A DNA stretch of 47,364 bases from the NCBI GenBank assembly GCA_024364805.1, contig CM044500.1, positions 94,400,574 through 94,447,937 of the forward strand. Direction: 5' to 3'. The translations under genes and the position numbers were made by a program. How positions within the stretch are numbered: the stretch's first letter is position 1; every line of letters starts with the position of its first letter. The notes beneath the pieces are model-generated. The model searched no databases, had not been told where the DNA came from, and saw only the letters and a list, made by a program, of their open reading frames with translations. Of this stretch, positions 22,255 to 33,419 are shown piece after piece. Origin of the DNA: Euprymna scolopes. Lineage: Eukaryota; Mollusca; Cephalopoda; Sepiida; Sepiolidae.

Positions 22255-22705
22255 GCACAATAACGTAGCTCCTATTTGGGGAGAGCTGGGGGTTTATACA
22301 TTAATAAACCTTATGCCTAACTAAACTGTTTATGAATTCGGTGCACCGAATAAGTTAAGCAATGTTGACATTTGAATTTGAAAAACAAAATATGGGCCAT
22401 GAAACATATTTCTCTCTTTCTCTCCATATTTCTCTATTTCACTCCCTTTCTCTCTCTTTCAATGAAGAAAGAGAAAATTGTATATATAATTGTATCGATT
22501 TTAACCAGTTGGGACTTGGACTCTGTGCGCAACCAGACGCATATAGCAGTTTTTCCACACGCATGGGCCGACGACTAAATATGCTCCTCCGCTGTTAAAC
22601 GTAAAATAAATTTTATATTTTTATAAAAATGAATTTGTTTGCTATTTTTTGTACAAGCGTTTAATTTCCGTATGCCGTTCCTGCCATTTAATGTCGACAA
22701 TGGAA
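22255..22705. repeat. Interspersed repeat family R1, copy 2
   Basis: Colinear with 2130-2670 (GTGGCACAA, TTTGAAAAACAAAA, CT-rich block, CTCTGTGCGCA, TAAATATGCTCC, GTTCCTGCC). There is no terminal repeat and no protein. Confidence 0.65.
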
Positions 22706-22894
22706 ACAAAGAAGACTCAAGAAGCGACCCATGTCAGCCGGTTATAGTCGACGTCATATCCACCGTTGATGTTTCCATGTGCCTATCGTTTGATATCGTT
22801 GATTCGGGAGCTGGTTTTCCTAACCAAGTAAGACTCTCCGGCAAACGATAGGGTCATTCATACAGATAAATTAACCCCCCCCCCAAAAAAAAAC

Positions 22895-22920
22895 AAAACA
22901 ACAACAACAACAACAACAAC
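22895..22920. repeat. (CAA)n microsatellite
   Basis: ACAACAACAACAACAAC run. Confidence 0.95.
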
Positions 22921-23037
22921 GTGCAACAAGCCATGTAAAGAAACGGGTGAAAATTATTTACATACAAAATGTTCGTCTAAGGCGGTTTTAAATCTGGATA
23001 TTTCAGTAATTCGCGTGGCCTTTTCTAGCAGATTAGT

Positions 23038-24598
23038 TTTTTTTTTTTTTACATAGACGTCACTACTTATCAAGGCCGATAGGCCACTCAAGGATAAGGG
23101 TTAAAGAGTGTAGAGTAGTCAAAAGGACAATATAGTAATCGATAGTAATGGAAGTTCGGTAAATTTGTTAACCTAAGTGGAAACTTGTTCACGTTGGACT
23201 TGAAGACAACCATATTATAGAAAGCTGGAAAGCAGGAAAACGGAAGACAATTCCGCAGGCGTGCAGTTCTAAGGAAGAAACTTTGATCATGGAATCTACG
23301 TTTAGGTTTAGGTACAGATAAAGAGTGGGGAAAATTATTGATAATGTTTTCAGCTAGTCTAGTGTTTCTTGTGAAAGTTTGGCGACGGGGGACCATAGAT
23401 TGAAGCTCAGTTGAACACCTTCCATGAAAATAACGATACATCAGAGACAAACTCGCAACATCTCTTCTGTGAGATAGAGGTTGCAAGGAAGAGAAAAGGA
23501 CATCTCCCACCAAGCCCCGAAGTCTATTTTGAACTCTATCAAGGCAGGACAAGTCTTTTCTAGCAGCTCCTGCCCATATGTGGCAACAGTACTCCATCCT
23601 TGGACGTATCTGGCTCTTATATAGATAGAGAATTGCATCAGCAGTGAGATATCTACTGGATCGATAGAAGGATCCCACCATTTTTCCAGCGGCCTTGACA
23701 ACAGATTTGATGTACGTATTCCATTTAAGATCAGGAGTAAAGGTCAAGCCCAGAAGCCTGTCAAAACTTGAGGCCTCCCCAAGACGAGAGCCATTCATTT
23801 CAATTGATGCCAGATGGGGATCAGAACGTTGATGATGTAAAGATAGAAGCTTGGTTTTAGATTCATTAAAAGTAACCAGCCACTCCTTTCCCCATTGTAC
23901 AACGTGATCAAGATCAGAGGAGAGAGAATCGGAGAGAACTTGGTCGTTTACTGTCTTAGATGTGCTACCATAGATGGTAGTGTCATCAGCAAAAATGTCT
24001 ACGAATGATGTAAGGATGTGATTTGGAAGATCATTAATGTAGATCAGGAAAAGAGTTGGGCCCAGGATCGACCCCTGAGGGACTCCAGCATTTATACTGT
24101 GAGCTTCTGATTTTTGCCCATCAACTACTACTCTTATGAACCTATCAGAGAGAAATGATTTAATAATTGAGAAGACATTTCCAGCAATACCATAGCTGGA
24201 GATCTTGTGAAGTCAACCTTTATGCCATACCCTATCAAAGGCTTTAGATATGTCAAGAGCAATTGCCCTAGAAAGGTTGCCTCTGTCGAGAGATTCGCTA
24301 ATCCTATGAGATATAACTGTAAGCACATCTGCTGTAGATCTAGCAGAACGGAAACCATATTGTGTGTCACTAAGAAGGTTATTTATGCTGAGATGGTTGA
24401 TTACTTCTCTATTTAACACAGATTCCAGCAACTTACTCATGACGCACAGGAGACTTATTGGCCTGTATTGAGAGGGGGATGAACGATCACCTGAATTCTT
24501 AAATACAGGGCATACTGATGAGATTTTCCAGGGTGATGGGAAGCAATTCTCCTTAAGACAACGTTTAAATCTAGTCAGAGAATGGAATTTTTCTTTTA
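23038..24598 (-). mobile_element. Best-preserved LINE family A: reverse transcriptase and C-terminal domain
   Basis: On the minus strand one reading frame runs from the 24598 edge to the stop at 23088, about 503 codons with a single internal stop (TGA at 24210-24212, between DRVWHKG and LHKISSYG). Recognisable RT blocks in order are SSPSQYRPISLL, QYGFRSARSTADVL, LDISKAFDRVWHKG, VPQGSILGPTLFLIYINDLP (about 24028-24087) and the catalytic FADD (23982-23993). Next come NESKTKLLSLHHQ, RLLGLTFTPDLKW, RPRMEYCCHIWAG, SSLQPLSHRRDVASL and the C-terminal FLRTARLRNCLPFSCFPAFY. The 3' end has the family tail and an A-run (23038-23051 as T). The clade is the CR1/Jockey/L2 group; finer placement is uncertain. 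The 5' part, with any endonuclease, is missing. Confidence 0.93.
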
Positions 24599-25036
24599 CT
24601 AGCAGAGGGAGAGCTCGGCTTTTCCCGGACGTAAAATATGCTTAAATATGATATTTTAATTTGCCCAGATTTCGTATACATTATTACAGAATCGCGATTT
24701 CAAAAATAAAAATATGTATTTTGGTGTAATCAGCTAGAATCGAAACTGTGGTATTCAAAGCTGGCGACGTTACCACTGTACCAACGTCACACGCATATGC
24801 ACTGATTAAAAATTACAAATAAACTAAGATTAAGGTTCAAAATGTATAACAATTTTTTAAATTTCGACCCATTTTGATCCCTTAAAAACTATTTTAACCG
24901 GCTAATGACCTATAGAAGAACGGTCCGTAGAAAATCCAATCATTTGAGGCTCCTAGCGCCGCTCTGCGACTTTTAGTTTCGGAGGAGATAGAATTTGAAA
25001 ATATGGAGACAGACATATAGTCTTTTATATATTAGA
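24599..25036 (-). mobile_element. Non-autonomous Helitron-like element, family B, copy 2
   Basis: On the minus strand it starts A|TCTAATATATAAAAGAC (25036 inward) and ends CTCTCCCTCTGCTAG|T (24599), 438 bp, with A and T flanks. It is colinear with the copy at 16733-17206. The conserved tRNA-like stretch lies at about 24735-24790. It abuts the LINE A copy exactly at its 5' truncation point and lies on the far side next to an unrelated LINE fragment. Confidence 0.7.
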
Positions 25037-25039
25037 TTA

Positions 25040-25470
25040 AGCCGAAAGTGACGGTGGTGCATCTTTTGCGAATGACGCTGAGACAACGACTTGGCGCTTG
25101 GCTGAAAAGCTATTCGGGAGGTAAATGACGTTCCTGTTAATGATATTGTACACCAGAATCAAGTCTCCTCGGATCAACCGCGGCTCAAGTTAGAATATAT
25201 TTAGACTTTGGAACCGCTATTTGTTGGTAAGCGTGGAGAGCCCTGTTAGCATTCTGGTTGCCAACTGTAGAACACGTGTACGATAATTTTGTTAAATAAG
25301 GATTTGTGTCTTGGATGGCATAGTCAAGAATAGTCCGCATCAGAGTTATGTATGAGAGCGGAAAGTGTATGTTGTTAGGTTGAAAAGGAATATTCGGATC
25401 AGGTAGAAAATACGCCATATGTTTGTCATCTTTATATACTCGAATGTTGGTTTGAAGGAGCTATCTATAA
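25040..25470 (-). mobile_element. LINE fragment, a second CR1-group lineage (family C)
   Basis: Minus-strand frames give LMRTILDYAIQDTNPYLTK (about 25275-25335), then ATRMLTGLSTLTNK and FQSLNIF (about 25195-25250), then RLIRGDLILVYNIINRN (about 25130-25185). This is the typical C-terminal region of LINEs with the pattern LEYA..WNPY, RATRMV.GL, RGDLI..Y. It has frame changes and stops. It is clearly different in sequence from family A. Confidence 0.7.
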
Positions 25471-26234
25471 ACGAACCGTCTTTGGCATTGTTACATATTA
25501 AGAACCCTATGTCGAGGGAGATTAAATTAGTTAGCGTGAATTTTAACAAGGGTCACATTTAGTGCACATCATCATAACCTTAAACTTCAAACAGAATCGT
25601 TCCAAGAGACGAGCGATTTAAAGTTGATGTACGGAGAAGCAGACCAAACAGTAGCCGAACGATGATAAATAAACGCCATGTTGTTCGACTTGGAAGTTGC
25701 GCGAATGAGACACCACCAATAATGTAGAAATAATCTAAGGGGAATGTTATACCAATGCATAGATCCGTCTGCGTCACTAATGTCAGAAAACTAGAAAATA
25801 ATGTTTAGAAGTAAACAATTATCTGAGATAAGATTAATCTGTCTCCTTTGTCAATTATCTTAAAAAAAAACATTGAAGAAGACACTCACTAAACGTCTCC
25901 TTATGTCCTCTTTCTTAATTAAAAGCAGTTTATTTCTATAGCAACCATTAAACGAAACGGCGTCGATTATAAAAGAAGTTTTAAAAAACAAAGATTATGA
26001 AAATCCCACACATGTTTGTATAGAGACTTTATTTTAGTTATTGACAAAAGGTTACAGTATTAGTGACGCTATTGGGTAGTTGAGGTGGAAAGCCGGGCAT
26101 CAGATGTCAGTAGATAGAGAGCTGATAAAAATATGCCTACGTTTTGCAGAGTTCAGCGGCAAATCGCAGCTTAAAGACGAAGAACAGATTTTGCCCAGGT
26201 ACGTCTAGATGATTCCAGTTTCACATCATCCTCT
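25471..26234. other. Unclassified spacer
   Basis: No recognised content. It could hold upstream parts of the adjacent LINE, but I cannot show this. Confidence 0.4.
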
Positions 26235-26525
26235 CTTTCAGTACAGACTAATAAGTCTCCTGTGCGTCATAAGTTACTAGAGTCCATATTAAATAAGGAA
26301 GTACGCAACCACCTCAGATATAACATCCTTAGTGACATACAATATAGTTTCTATTCTGCTAGATCTACAGCAGATGTGCTAACGGTTCTATCTCATAGGA
26401 TTAGTGAATCTCTCGACAACGGCTTCCTTTCGCTGTTTCAATATCTCATTGTAATACGGCTTCCTCTTCCAGCAACTTATGAAACTCTGACTGTATTCCT
26501 TTTGCCTATAGCCCTGATCTTTTAA
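26235..26525 (+). mobile_element. LINE fragments (family A RT piece joined to another C-terminal piece)
   Basis: 26235-26424 translates to KLLESILNKEVRNHL, YNILSDIQYSFYSARSTADV and LSHRISESLDNG, matching the RT of the 24-kb LINE. From about 26425 the sequence (TCGCTGTTTCAATATCTCAT...GTAATACGGCTTCCTCTTCC) matches 30427-30470 instead, so a deletion or recombination joins two LINE regions. Confidence 0.75.
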
Positions 26526-26947
26526 AGACTAAGCATTCCTATATTTTCGGTAATCATCTTTCGTTTATTGTTATCTTCTTATATGAATGGTTTCATGTCT
26601 CGTCTGGAGCGATGTCGGTACTGGTGCACCTTACGAACTGGATTTTCGTAAATGTTTGTTAGGGCTCGATCAGAAATTGATGCAAACCGCCAGGAATATG
26701 CTGAGCATTGTAATTTTTTTTAAAGGTACATGTTGCAGAAACATATGAATAATACTCTAATAATCTGAAAGAAGGAAAGGTTAGTGTGAAAAAAAAATGT
26801 TCGGGTTTTGTCAAAACTAAACCAGCGCCGAAAAGAAAAGTTTGATTTAAGTTTGTTTTATTTTTTTTTTCTGTCAAAAAAATAAACATTTCTTTCATAA
26901 AATAAACATACGGTGAGTATTTTCATACTTTAAATACTGTTTTATTA
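26526..26947. other. Unclassified A+T-rich spacer
   Basis: No recognised content. Confidence 0.4.
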
Positions 26948-27788
26948 TTAGTCCCCGACAAAAGGAGGGTTGACCTGCAATTTCACCCTTGTCCTTTCGT
27001 CCGTTCGTCTGTTCGCTCTTTTCTCAATAACTACGCCTTGGAATTTTTTGAAATTTTGCACAAACATTAAACATGCTATGAGTAAAAAAAAGTAACAGAA
27101 CAGATTTTCCGGGAAAACTCCGGTTGCGCTTCCCCAGGGGTACCTTTCGGATTAAAATGGCTAAAATTGACACTTTTGTGCTTATTAAAAAAAAAAAAAA
27201 TTGATGCCTTGGATTTTTATAAAACTTTTTGAAAAGTTGTAACTAACTGATGTCTATATAATTTTGTTTATCTATACTTTGCGATAACTCTTGGCCTCTT
27301 TTAGGGCTGATAAAAACAATTTTTGGGACTATTTTACCGTATGTGTCCAAAATGTTCTGTGTATGTTTATTTAGTAGTTTTACATGGTGCCGAACTCAAA
27401 TTTAAATATGTTAAGGCTTTGGGAACTTTTGTGGCTAAATGATGGTGGTGGGGGAAAATGATGGACTTAGTCATTTCTTTTTTTGCTTGGTACAAAACTC
27501 AAATTTACATATGTTAAGACCTAAAACTGCACTTGCCATGAAAATAACGATAGTGCAGAGACAGGCTCGCAACGTCTCTTCTTTGGGCAAGAGGTTGCAA
27601 GGAAGAGAAAAGGGCTTCACTTAATAGGTCTCGAAGTCGGTTTTGAATTTTATTAAGCCAGGATTACTAATTAAAACATTATTATAAGTTACGTTCATCT
27701 AATATGTTTCTTTACTGATAAAAATGTTGTTTATGTCTGAAGCATGAGGAGCGGCCGACAGACAGTCGGACAGAGCCTTATATAAAGA
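26948..27788 (-). mobile_element. Helitron-like element, family D (single copy here)
   Basis: Read on the minus strand it begins A|TCTTTATATAAGGCTCTGT with GACTGTCTGTCGG nearby and ends ...TTTGTCGGGGACTAA|T, 841 bp. TC start, CTRR end and A/T flanks fit a Helitron. The GACAGACAG-type sequence near the 5' end also occurs near the 5' ends of family B. With only one copy the call rests on termini alone. A LINE fragment is nested at 27525-27665. Confidence 0.45.
27525..27665 (-). mobile_element. LINE family A fragment nested in a Helitron-like element
   Basis: CACTTGCCATGAAAATAACG, GCAACGTCTCTTCTTTGGGC-like sequence and GAGGTTGCAAGGAAGAGAAA match 23417-23535 of the best LINE copy. Confidence 0.75.
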
Positions 27789-28640
27789 TCTGTTGTCGCA
27801 AAAAAAAAAAAAAAATGAAAAGAAGTATAGAAGAAAAGACTTGAACGCGTGACGTCGTTAATTGTGTACGGCCATTATATTCAACAGATGTTGGCGCCGT
27901 AATTGAATTACGTATTATTTTTGTTATATTTTGGCGAACCACAACATTTTCGACCTGCCTTTGCCATCCAACCTCCGAAGCCCCACCCGTTTAAACAATA
28001 TTATGGCTTTTTTCTAATTGCATTTTTATCTCTGAAACTTTATAGTTTCTAAATAATGTACTGAATTTATTGGATGGATTAAAAAGGCAGAAAAAAAAAA
28101 ACAAACAAACAAAAAAAACTGGCAAACAAAACGAAAATAATAAGAAAAGAAATAAAATAAAATAAGAAACGAATAAAAATATACACTTATTTGTCTCCAA
28201 TGTCTACTTTGTTTAACGCTTCTTTTGCCCATGTCTCTCGCTTGAATGCCATCCTCTGCGATGAAGAAGTCACGTGTCCTTTTTGTCCGCCCGTATATCC
28301 CCGCCAATATTTCTACTTCTGAATTTCGTTAGATGCATATTCCGATTTTTTAATTTCTTTCGTCTTTATTCATGGATTCTATTTATCTTTCTTTTTATTT
28401 CATTCATTTTTTTCGCTTTATATTCGTTCAAACATCTCTTGAAAAAAGGCTCTGTCCGTCTGACATTTCATCCTTTGATGTGTCACGCTTAAGTTTGAAA
28501 TAGCATTTCCGTCATTAAACGCGCAATTTGATTGGACGCATACTAAGAATATATGCTAGTAATTTTCTCGATGTTTGCCTTCTGTTTCCCTCGCTCTTTC
28601 TTCTCCTCTTCCGCCTCCTATAAAGTCCCTTCGGATTTCT
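27789..28640. other. Unclassified spacer, A- or T-rich in parts
   Basis: An A-rich block lies at 28080-28180 and T-rich DNA at 28330-28430. No gene is recognised. Confidence 0.4.
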
Positions 28641-28832
28641 TGTCGTCGTCGTCCTCCTCTTCCTCCTCCTCCTCCTCCTCCTTCTTCTTCTTCTTCTTCT
28701 TCTTCTTCTTCTTCTTCTTCTTCTTCTTCTTCTTCTTCTTCTTCTTCTTCTTTACACCCACCGTCCTTCAAGTCTATCTTCTTCCTCTTTTTTATCCTGT
28801 TCTTTTTTCTTCATAATTTTCGTTTTCTCCTT

Positions 28833-28891
<59 letters not shown>

Positions 28892-28990
28892 CCACCACCA
28901 CCACCACCACCACCACCACCACCACCACCACCACCATCATCATCCTCATCTTCTTCTTCTTCTTCTTCTTCTTCTTCTTCTTCTTTATCT
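28641..28990. repeat. Stack of trinucleotide microsatellites
   Basis: In order: (TCG)n, (TCC)n to about 28680, (TTC)n 28681-28751, (ATC)n about 28834-28890, (ACC)n 28891-28935 and (TTC)n about 28949-28984. Frames through it encode Ser, His, Phe, Asp, Glu or Gly homopolymers and are not genes. Confidence 0.97.
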
Positions 28991-29545
28991 CTTTCTATAT
29001 TCTTTTTCTTCTTCAAAACAATGTTCATCTCCTCCATAATCTCTTTGTTCCTTTTCATCTCCTGTTCTTCTTCTGCCTCCTCATATACTTCCTTTTATTC
29101 TTCATCATATTTTTATTTTTTCTTCTTCATCTCTTCTTCTTTTTCATCATCAATTTCTTTTATTTCCCTCTTTCACTCTTTTAAATTATGTTTCCATTCT
29201 CAGTTTATTCGTTATATCGATTTCCTACGTTCTTTCTCATCCTTTCTTCATCGTTTGATCATCAAATTCTATACTATACCTCCACCTACATCCCAACTCC
29301 TCTTTTCCTTTCTTTCTTTCTTTCTTTGCTCTTTTTCTTTTTACTGTATTCTTTCTGCTTCTTTTTTCTCGATATTCTTCAACCCCGTCTAGTTACACCA
29401 TTAATTATATCATCCATTTTGTTTCTCGTCTCCTTTTCCCTACCAAATCATCACCCTCTGCATATCCCCCCTCTCTCTCTCTTACTCTCTGTTTTCTTTC
29501 TCTCTTTCTTTTCCTCATTCTCACCCACCCTTTTCCCTTCATAAT
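28991..29545. repeat. Pyrimidine-rich low-complexity tract
   Basis: C/T-dominated plus strand with short TTC, TTTC and TCTC runs; the Phe/Ser-rich open frames are compositional. Confidence 0.8.
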
Positions 29546-30295
29546 TTTCACATTTTCTCCCAAACCCCAACGCCAACCCAACGCCTCTCCCCCCCCATCA
29601 TCCGCATCAAATTTTCGTAATTAATCCCCCTCCCCTCCACCTTTATGTTGACTTCTGAGCACACCGGCCATTTTGTCCCCGACAATATTGCAGATCTAAT
29701 CACCTCTAATAAACCGACCTGATGAAGTTATGGCGATCAACTCTGGACAAATTACCGGCTGGCAAGAAAGAAAGAAAACATAAGAAAGAAATAAACAAAA
29801 CAAATAATTTTTTTTTTGTGTATGTGGGTGTGTGTGCTCGGACGATTCTGTTATCTTTGGAAATGACAGCGAAAGATAAGAACCGTTTTGGATACGCGGC
29901 GACGTGGAGGAGAGGGTGCGTCACCAGCGGAGGCGACCTTTGCAGCGCCAACGCTGACGACGGTACCTCATGACGCCTCACTGTCAAACTCTAGGCCATC
30001 CCGGCACATATGTTTCAGGCTTAGTTATATCTACGATCAGACCATGGAGATAGCCTTCAGGCGCGGGTTGAGCAATGGGCAGTGGGTGGTGGGTATTTGA
30101 TCATCGACGAACTATGGAAGGACGAATGGAAAGAAGAAAAAAACAAAAAACAAAACAAAAACGAACAGCATAGAAAGCAAAGACTTCTGGCGTTGTTTGA
30201 ACGCAATGAAGTAATACTACAGTTGGTGAAGCAAATTCGTAAATGAGTATTACTTAGAGAGTGATGACACTAATTCTTCTATTCTTCTATATGTG
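29546..30295. other. Unclassified spacer with a small G+C-richer island
   Basis: 29880-30090 is richer in G+C and CG dinucleotides (ATACGCGGCGACGTGG; CAACGCTGACGACGG) than the surroundings and has no repeat partner in this window. The open frames there (up to 83 codons) match nothing I know. It could be part of a host exon or untranslated region, but no splice or start signal is convincing. Confidence 0.3.
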
Positions 30296-30422
30296 CCTAT
30301 TTACTTATCTCTCAACGAGGGCAGAGTTACCGGTTTTTAATTTGACGAAAATTCAGCTCCTTAAAAGGGGAGCTCCGAATTGGGACTAAAATAAAAGTTG
30401 CTTCAGTTTTAAAGTGATCTCC
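30296..30422 (-). mobile_element. U2-headed SINE-like element, copy 2 (head missing)
   Basis: CTATTTACTTATCTCTCAAC, GAGGGCAGAGTTA, AAAATTCAGCTCC and AAAAGGGGAGCTC match the body of the copies at 1361 and 33456. The sequence diverges near 30422, before the U2-like head would be reached, so this copy is truncated there and abuts a LINE fragment. Confidence 0.6.
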
Positions 30423-30424
30423 AT

Positions 30425-30650
30425 CAATTCGCTGCTTTGATATTTCACTGTAATACAGCTTCCTATTACAGTGAGTAGCTTTTTTCACAAAACTGCAGCC
30501 TTGTGGAACTCCCCTCCTGCTGACTGTTTTCCCCCTACTTATATCTTTTTTTTTTCAAAACTAAGGTCAATAGGCATCTTCCGCTTTTGCAACAATCAGC
30601 TTTCGTTATTGTTAACTCATTACATCAAGTGGCTTCCCGCCTAGTCTTGA
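30425..30650 (+). mobile_element. LINE C-terminal fragment
   Basis: Translation gives SFFHKTAALWNSPPADCFPP (about 30486-30530), the F-x-x-R/K-T-x-x-x-W-N-x-x-P-x-x-x-F-P motif at the end of CR1-group ORF2, followed by a degraded FSKLRSI-type tail. The upstream part matches 26425-26470. Confidence 0.65.
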
Positions 30651-30730
30651 GCATCAAAACATATTCTACACCTTGATCATATGCTCTACTAGCTTGAATA
30701 TCCGTTCCGTGACGAATTCATAATAATGTT

Positions 30731-30795
30731 TGGGTTTAGTTTCTGTCTTACGGCATATCAACCAACATAAAGTTATTTAATGCGATGCTGAAATA
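30731..30795 (-). mobile_element. Fragment of the (ACCA)n-tailed SINE
   Basis: GTCTTACGGCATATCAACC and AGTTATTTAATGC match the 3' part of the copies at 3108-3380 and 31079-31339. Only about 65 bp are recognisable. Confidence 0.5.
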
Positions 30796-31078
30796 TAATG
30801 TCTATGGGTTTGCAGAGGATCAGTTGGTTTCCAAGATGGCCTATAAATTCATCCTCCATGAATCCAACGACTGCATGATGTGCAAAATACAGTCTTTCCG
30901 TATTGAATCAGCGTCCGCGAGTGGTGAAGAGGAATGCCCTACACGAAGTTATCTTGTTAAAACACATGCGCATAGAAAGAACACGACAGATCTAGAGGAA
31001 TAAACCCCGCACAAATACATTTCCATTCAATTTACGTTAAACTAATATAGCGAACGTGTCCCGCTCTAAAAATCAACG

Positions 31079-31339
31079 TCCTGGATATGACATTAAACTA
31101 TATCCGATGGTGAGGCTCCAGCTTGCGGGCTTTGGGGTGTGTGGAGCCACCATTTAATTGCCATTGCTCCCAGGTTCACTCTGACCTGGTATGGGTTAAA
31201 TAGAAACCGACTTAAAAAAACAAACAAACAAAAACATATATATATTCTATTCAAAAATTGTTCTTCAAAATCACTGTATTCGGCATTAAATAACCTGAAA
31301 AGTGTTGATATGCCGTAAAAGAAAACCAACCAACCAATT
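31079..31339 (+). mobile_element. SINE-like element with (ACCA)n tail, copy 2
   Basis: The element runs from TCCTGGATATGAC to ACCAACCAACCAATT, 261 bp. It is flanked by an 11-bp target-site duplication with one difference, AAAAATCAACG (31068-31078) and AAAAATTAACG (31340-31350). It is colinear with the reverse complement of 3108-3380, sharing GGTGAGG, GGGCTTTGGGG, GTGGAGCCACC, TGCTCCCAGGT, GTTAAATAGAAACCGAC and GATATGCCGTAAAA. The CCAGGTTCACTCTGACCTGG stretch in its middle is an inverted repeat. Confidence 0.85.
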
Positions 31340-31499
31340 AAAAATTAACGCAATGTGCACATCTGTATAATGTGCATAGTTAATTTGCAGCATAAAATGT
31401 GGTAAAAAAAAACAGCATCTACCCATGCAGAATTTGCACTGTGAATATTTCAGAATTGTCAGGTGGAATTAAGTGGCTTTTAATTTAGTTGGATTTAAG

Positions 31500-31636
31500 A
31501 TTTTTTTTTTACAAAGGAATCACCACTTATCAAGGCCCAGAGGCCACTCGAGGATAAGGGTTAAAGAGTGTACAGTAGCCAAAGAGACACTATCACAGTA
31601 ATCGTTAGAATTGTAAATTTGGTAAATTGGATTACT
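31500..31636 (-). mobile_element. LINE family A, 3' tail running into the gap
   Basis: A T-run, then CACCACTTATCAAGGCCCAG and GGCCACTCGAGGATAAGGGT match the 3' end of the LINE at 23.04 kb. The body is lost in the N run. Confidence 0.85.
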
Positions 31637-32364
31637 NNNNNNNNNNNNNNNNNNNNNNNNNNNNNNNNNNNNNNNNNNNNNNNNNNNNNNNNNNNNNNNN
31701 NNNNNNNNNNNNNNNNNNNNNNNNNNNNNNNNNNNNNNNNNNNNNNNNNNNNNNNNNNNNNNNNNNNNNNNNNNNNNNNNNNNNNNNNNNNNNNNNNNNN
31801 NNNNNNNNNNNNNNNNNNNNNNNNNNNNNNNNNNNNNNNNNNNNNNNNNNNNNNNNNNNNNNNNNNNNNNNNNNNNNNNNNNNNNNNNNNNNNNNNNNNN
31901 NNNNNNNNNNNNNNNNNNNNNNNNNNNNNNNNNNNNNNNNNNNNNNNNNNNNNNNNNNNNNNNNNNNNNNNNNNNNNNNNNNNNNNNNNNNNNNNNNNNN
32001 NNNNNNNNNNNNNNNNNNNNNNNNNNNNNNNNNNNNNNNNNNNNNNNNNNNNNNNNNNNNNNNNNNNNNNNNNNNNNNNNNNNNNNNNNNNNNNNNNNNN
32101 NNNNNNNNNNNNNNNNNNNNNNNNNNNNNNNNNNNNNNNNNNNNNNNNNNNNNNNNNNNNNNNNNNNNNNNNNNNNNNNNNNNNNNNNNNNNNNNNNNNN
32201 NNNNNNNNNNNNNNNNNNNNNNNNNNNNNNNNNNNNNNNNNNNNNNNNNNNNNNNNNNNNNNNNNNNNNNNNNNNNNNNNNNNNNNNNNNNNNNNNNNNN
32301 NNNNNNNNNNNNNNNNNNNNNNNNNNNNNNNNNNNNNNNNNNNNNNNNNNNNNNNNNNNNNNNN
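31637..32364. other. Assembly gap (728 N)
   Basis: Run of N bounded on the right by (TA)n (32365-32388), which may be why assembly failed. Confidence 1.
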
Positions 32365-32388
32365 TATATATATATATATATATATATT

Positions 32389-32612
32389 TAAAATAGATTA
32401 CTTACTAGTCTACTTAAAATACTAAAAGGAAATGCCCCCTAACTACTCTGAAGCAAATCAATGGTAGATCGCCTATGACTGCACAGAACCATACGTCAGT
32501 TCGACAGAACAAGGCAACTGTAACCGCAACGGCCTACCCCGTTGGACTGATTGTCGGGGACGTATTCCTGATTGGCATGAAGTTTCCAAAAAAGAATTTT
32601 GGCACGTTAAGC
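32389..32612. other. Unclassified spacer
   Basis: No recognised content. Confidence 0.4.
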
Positions 32613-32685
32613 ACACGGCGTAGCTGATAAAAGTGTTTGTTGAAGATTGATCGTGAGTTCAATCTTGGAAGACGAGAAATTCCCT
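32613..32685 (+). repeat. Possible tRNA-Phe-like SINE head
   Basis: TAGCTGATAAAAGTG (A-box-like), TTGAAGA (loop with GAA) and GAGTTCAATCTT (B-box-like) occur in the order and roughly the spacing of tRNA-Phe, but the D arm is shortened and the stems are poor. No second copy is seen in the window. Confidence 0.3.
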
Positions 32686-32904
32686 TGATGAGCTGGAACA
32701 ATTACTTCGGCAAATATTTACTTTCCTTTCTTGGTAGGAGAAGCAATATATTAAATTAGATTGTTTAATGTATTGTGTGGCGTTTTTCGCCCGGAAAAAG
32801 TTGGATTTCCTTGCTAGTACGTATTTATAAGCGCAAGAAACTGAAGTCAATAATTAACGATTCTAACGGATTAAAAATGTGTAAATATTTTTGCAAAGGG
32901 ACTA

Positions 32905-33378
32905 CTCTGCGTCTGTATGTATGAGTGCGCGTGTGCGTTGTAGAAGGATTGTGAGAGTGAAATGTCTGTATGTTCGTGTGTGTGTATGTGCGATAGAGAG
33001 GAGATATTGTATGTGTAAGTATGTATGCGCGTGATAGAGAGTGATAAAGGAGAGAGAGAGAGAGAGAGTATATGTGTGTGCGTGATCGAGAGAGTGAAAC
33101 AGATAGTGTGTGTGTGTGTGCATGATAGAAACATAGAGTGAGTGAGAGGAGAGGGGATGAGAGTGCGTGCATATGTATTTATGATAGAGAAAGCGAGAGG
33201 ATAAAATAAAATTAGTGTGCATGCATGTGTATGTGTGATAGAGAGATAGGGGGAGTGGAAGTAGAGGGGGGAAGGAATGTGTGTACATACGTGTATGTGA
33301 TAGAGAGATAGAGTGATAGATGAGGTGGGAATGCGTGTGTATGTATGTGCGTGTGTGATAAAGTGACAGGAGCAGTGG

Positions 33379-33419
<41 letters not shown>

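Noticed and set aside
28575-29039. Poly-Ser/poly-His open frame of 154 codons
   Set aside because: It is a translation of stacked trinucleotide microsatellites; opposite-strand frames are as long.
29722-29973. 83-codon plus-strand frame in a CG-containing patch
   Set aside because: No recognisable domain and a competing minus-strand frame of similar length; kept only as an unclassified island.
31568-32425. Open frames of 254-285 codons
   Set aside because: They run across the second N gap into (TA)n.
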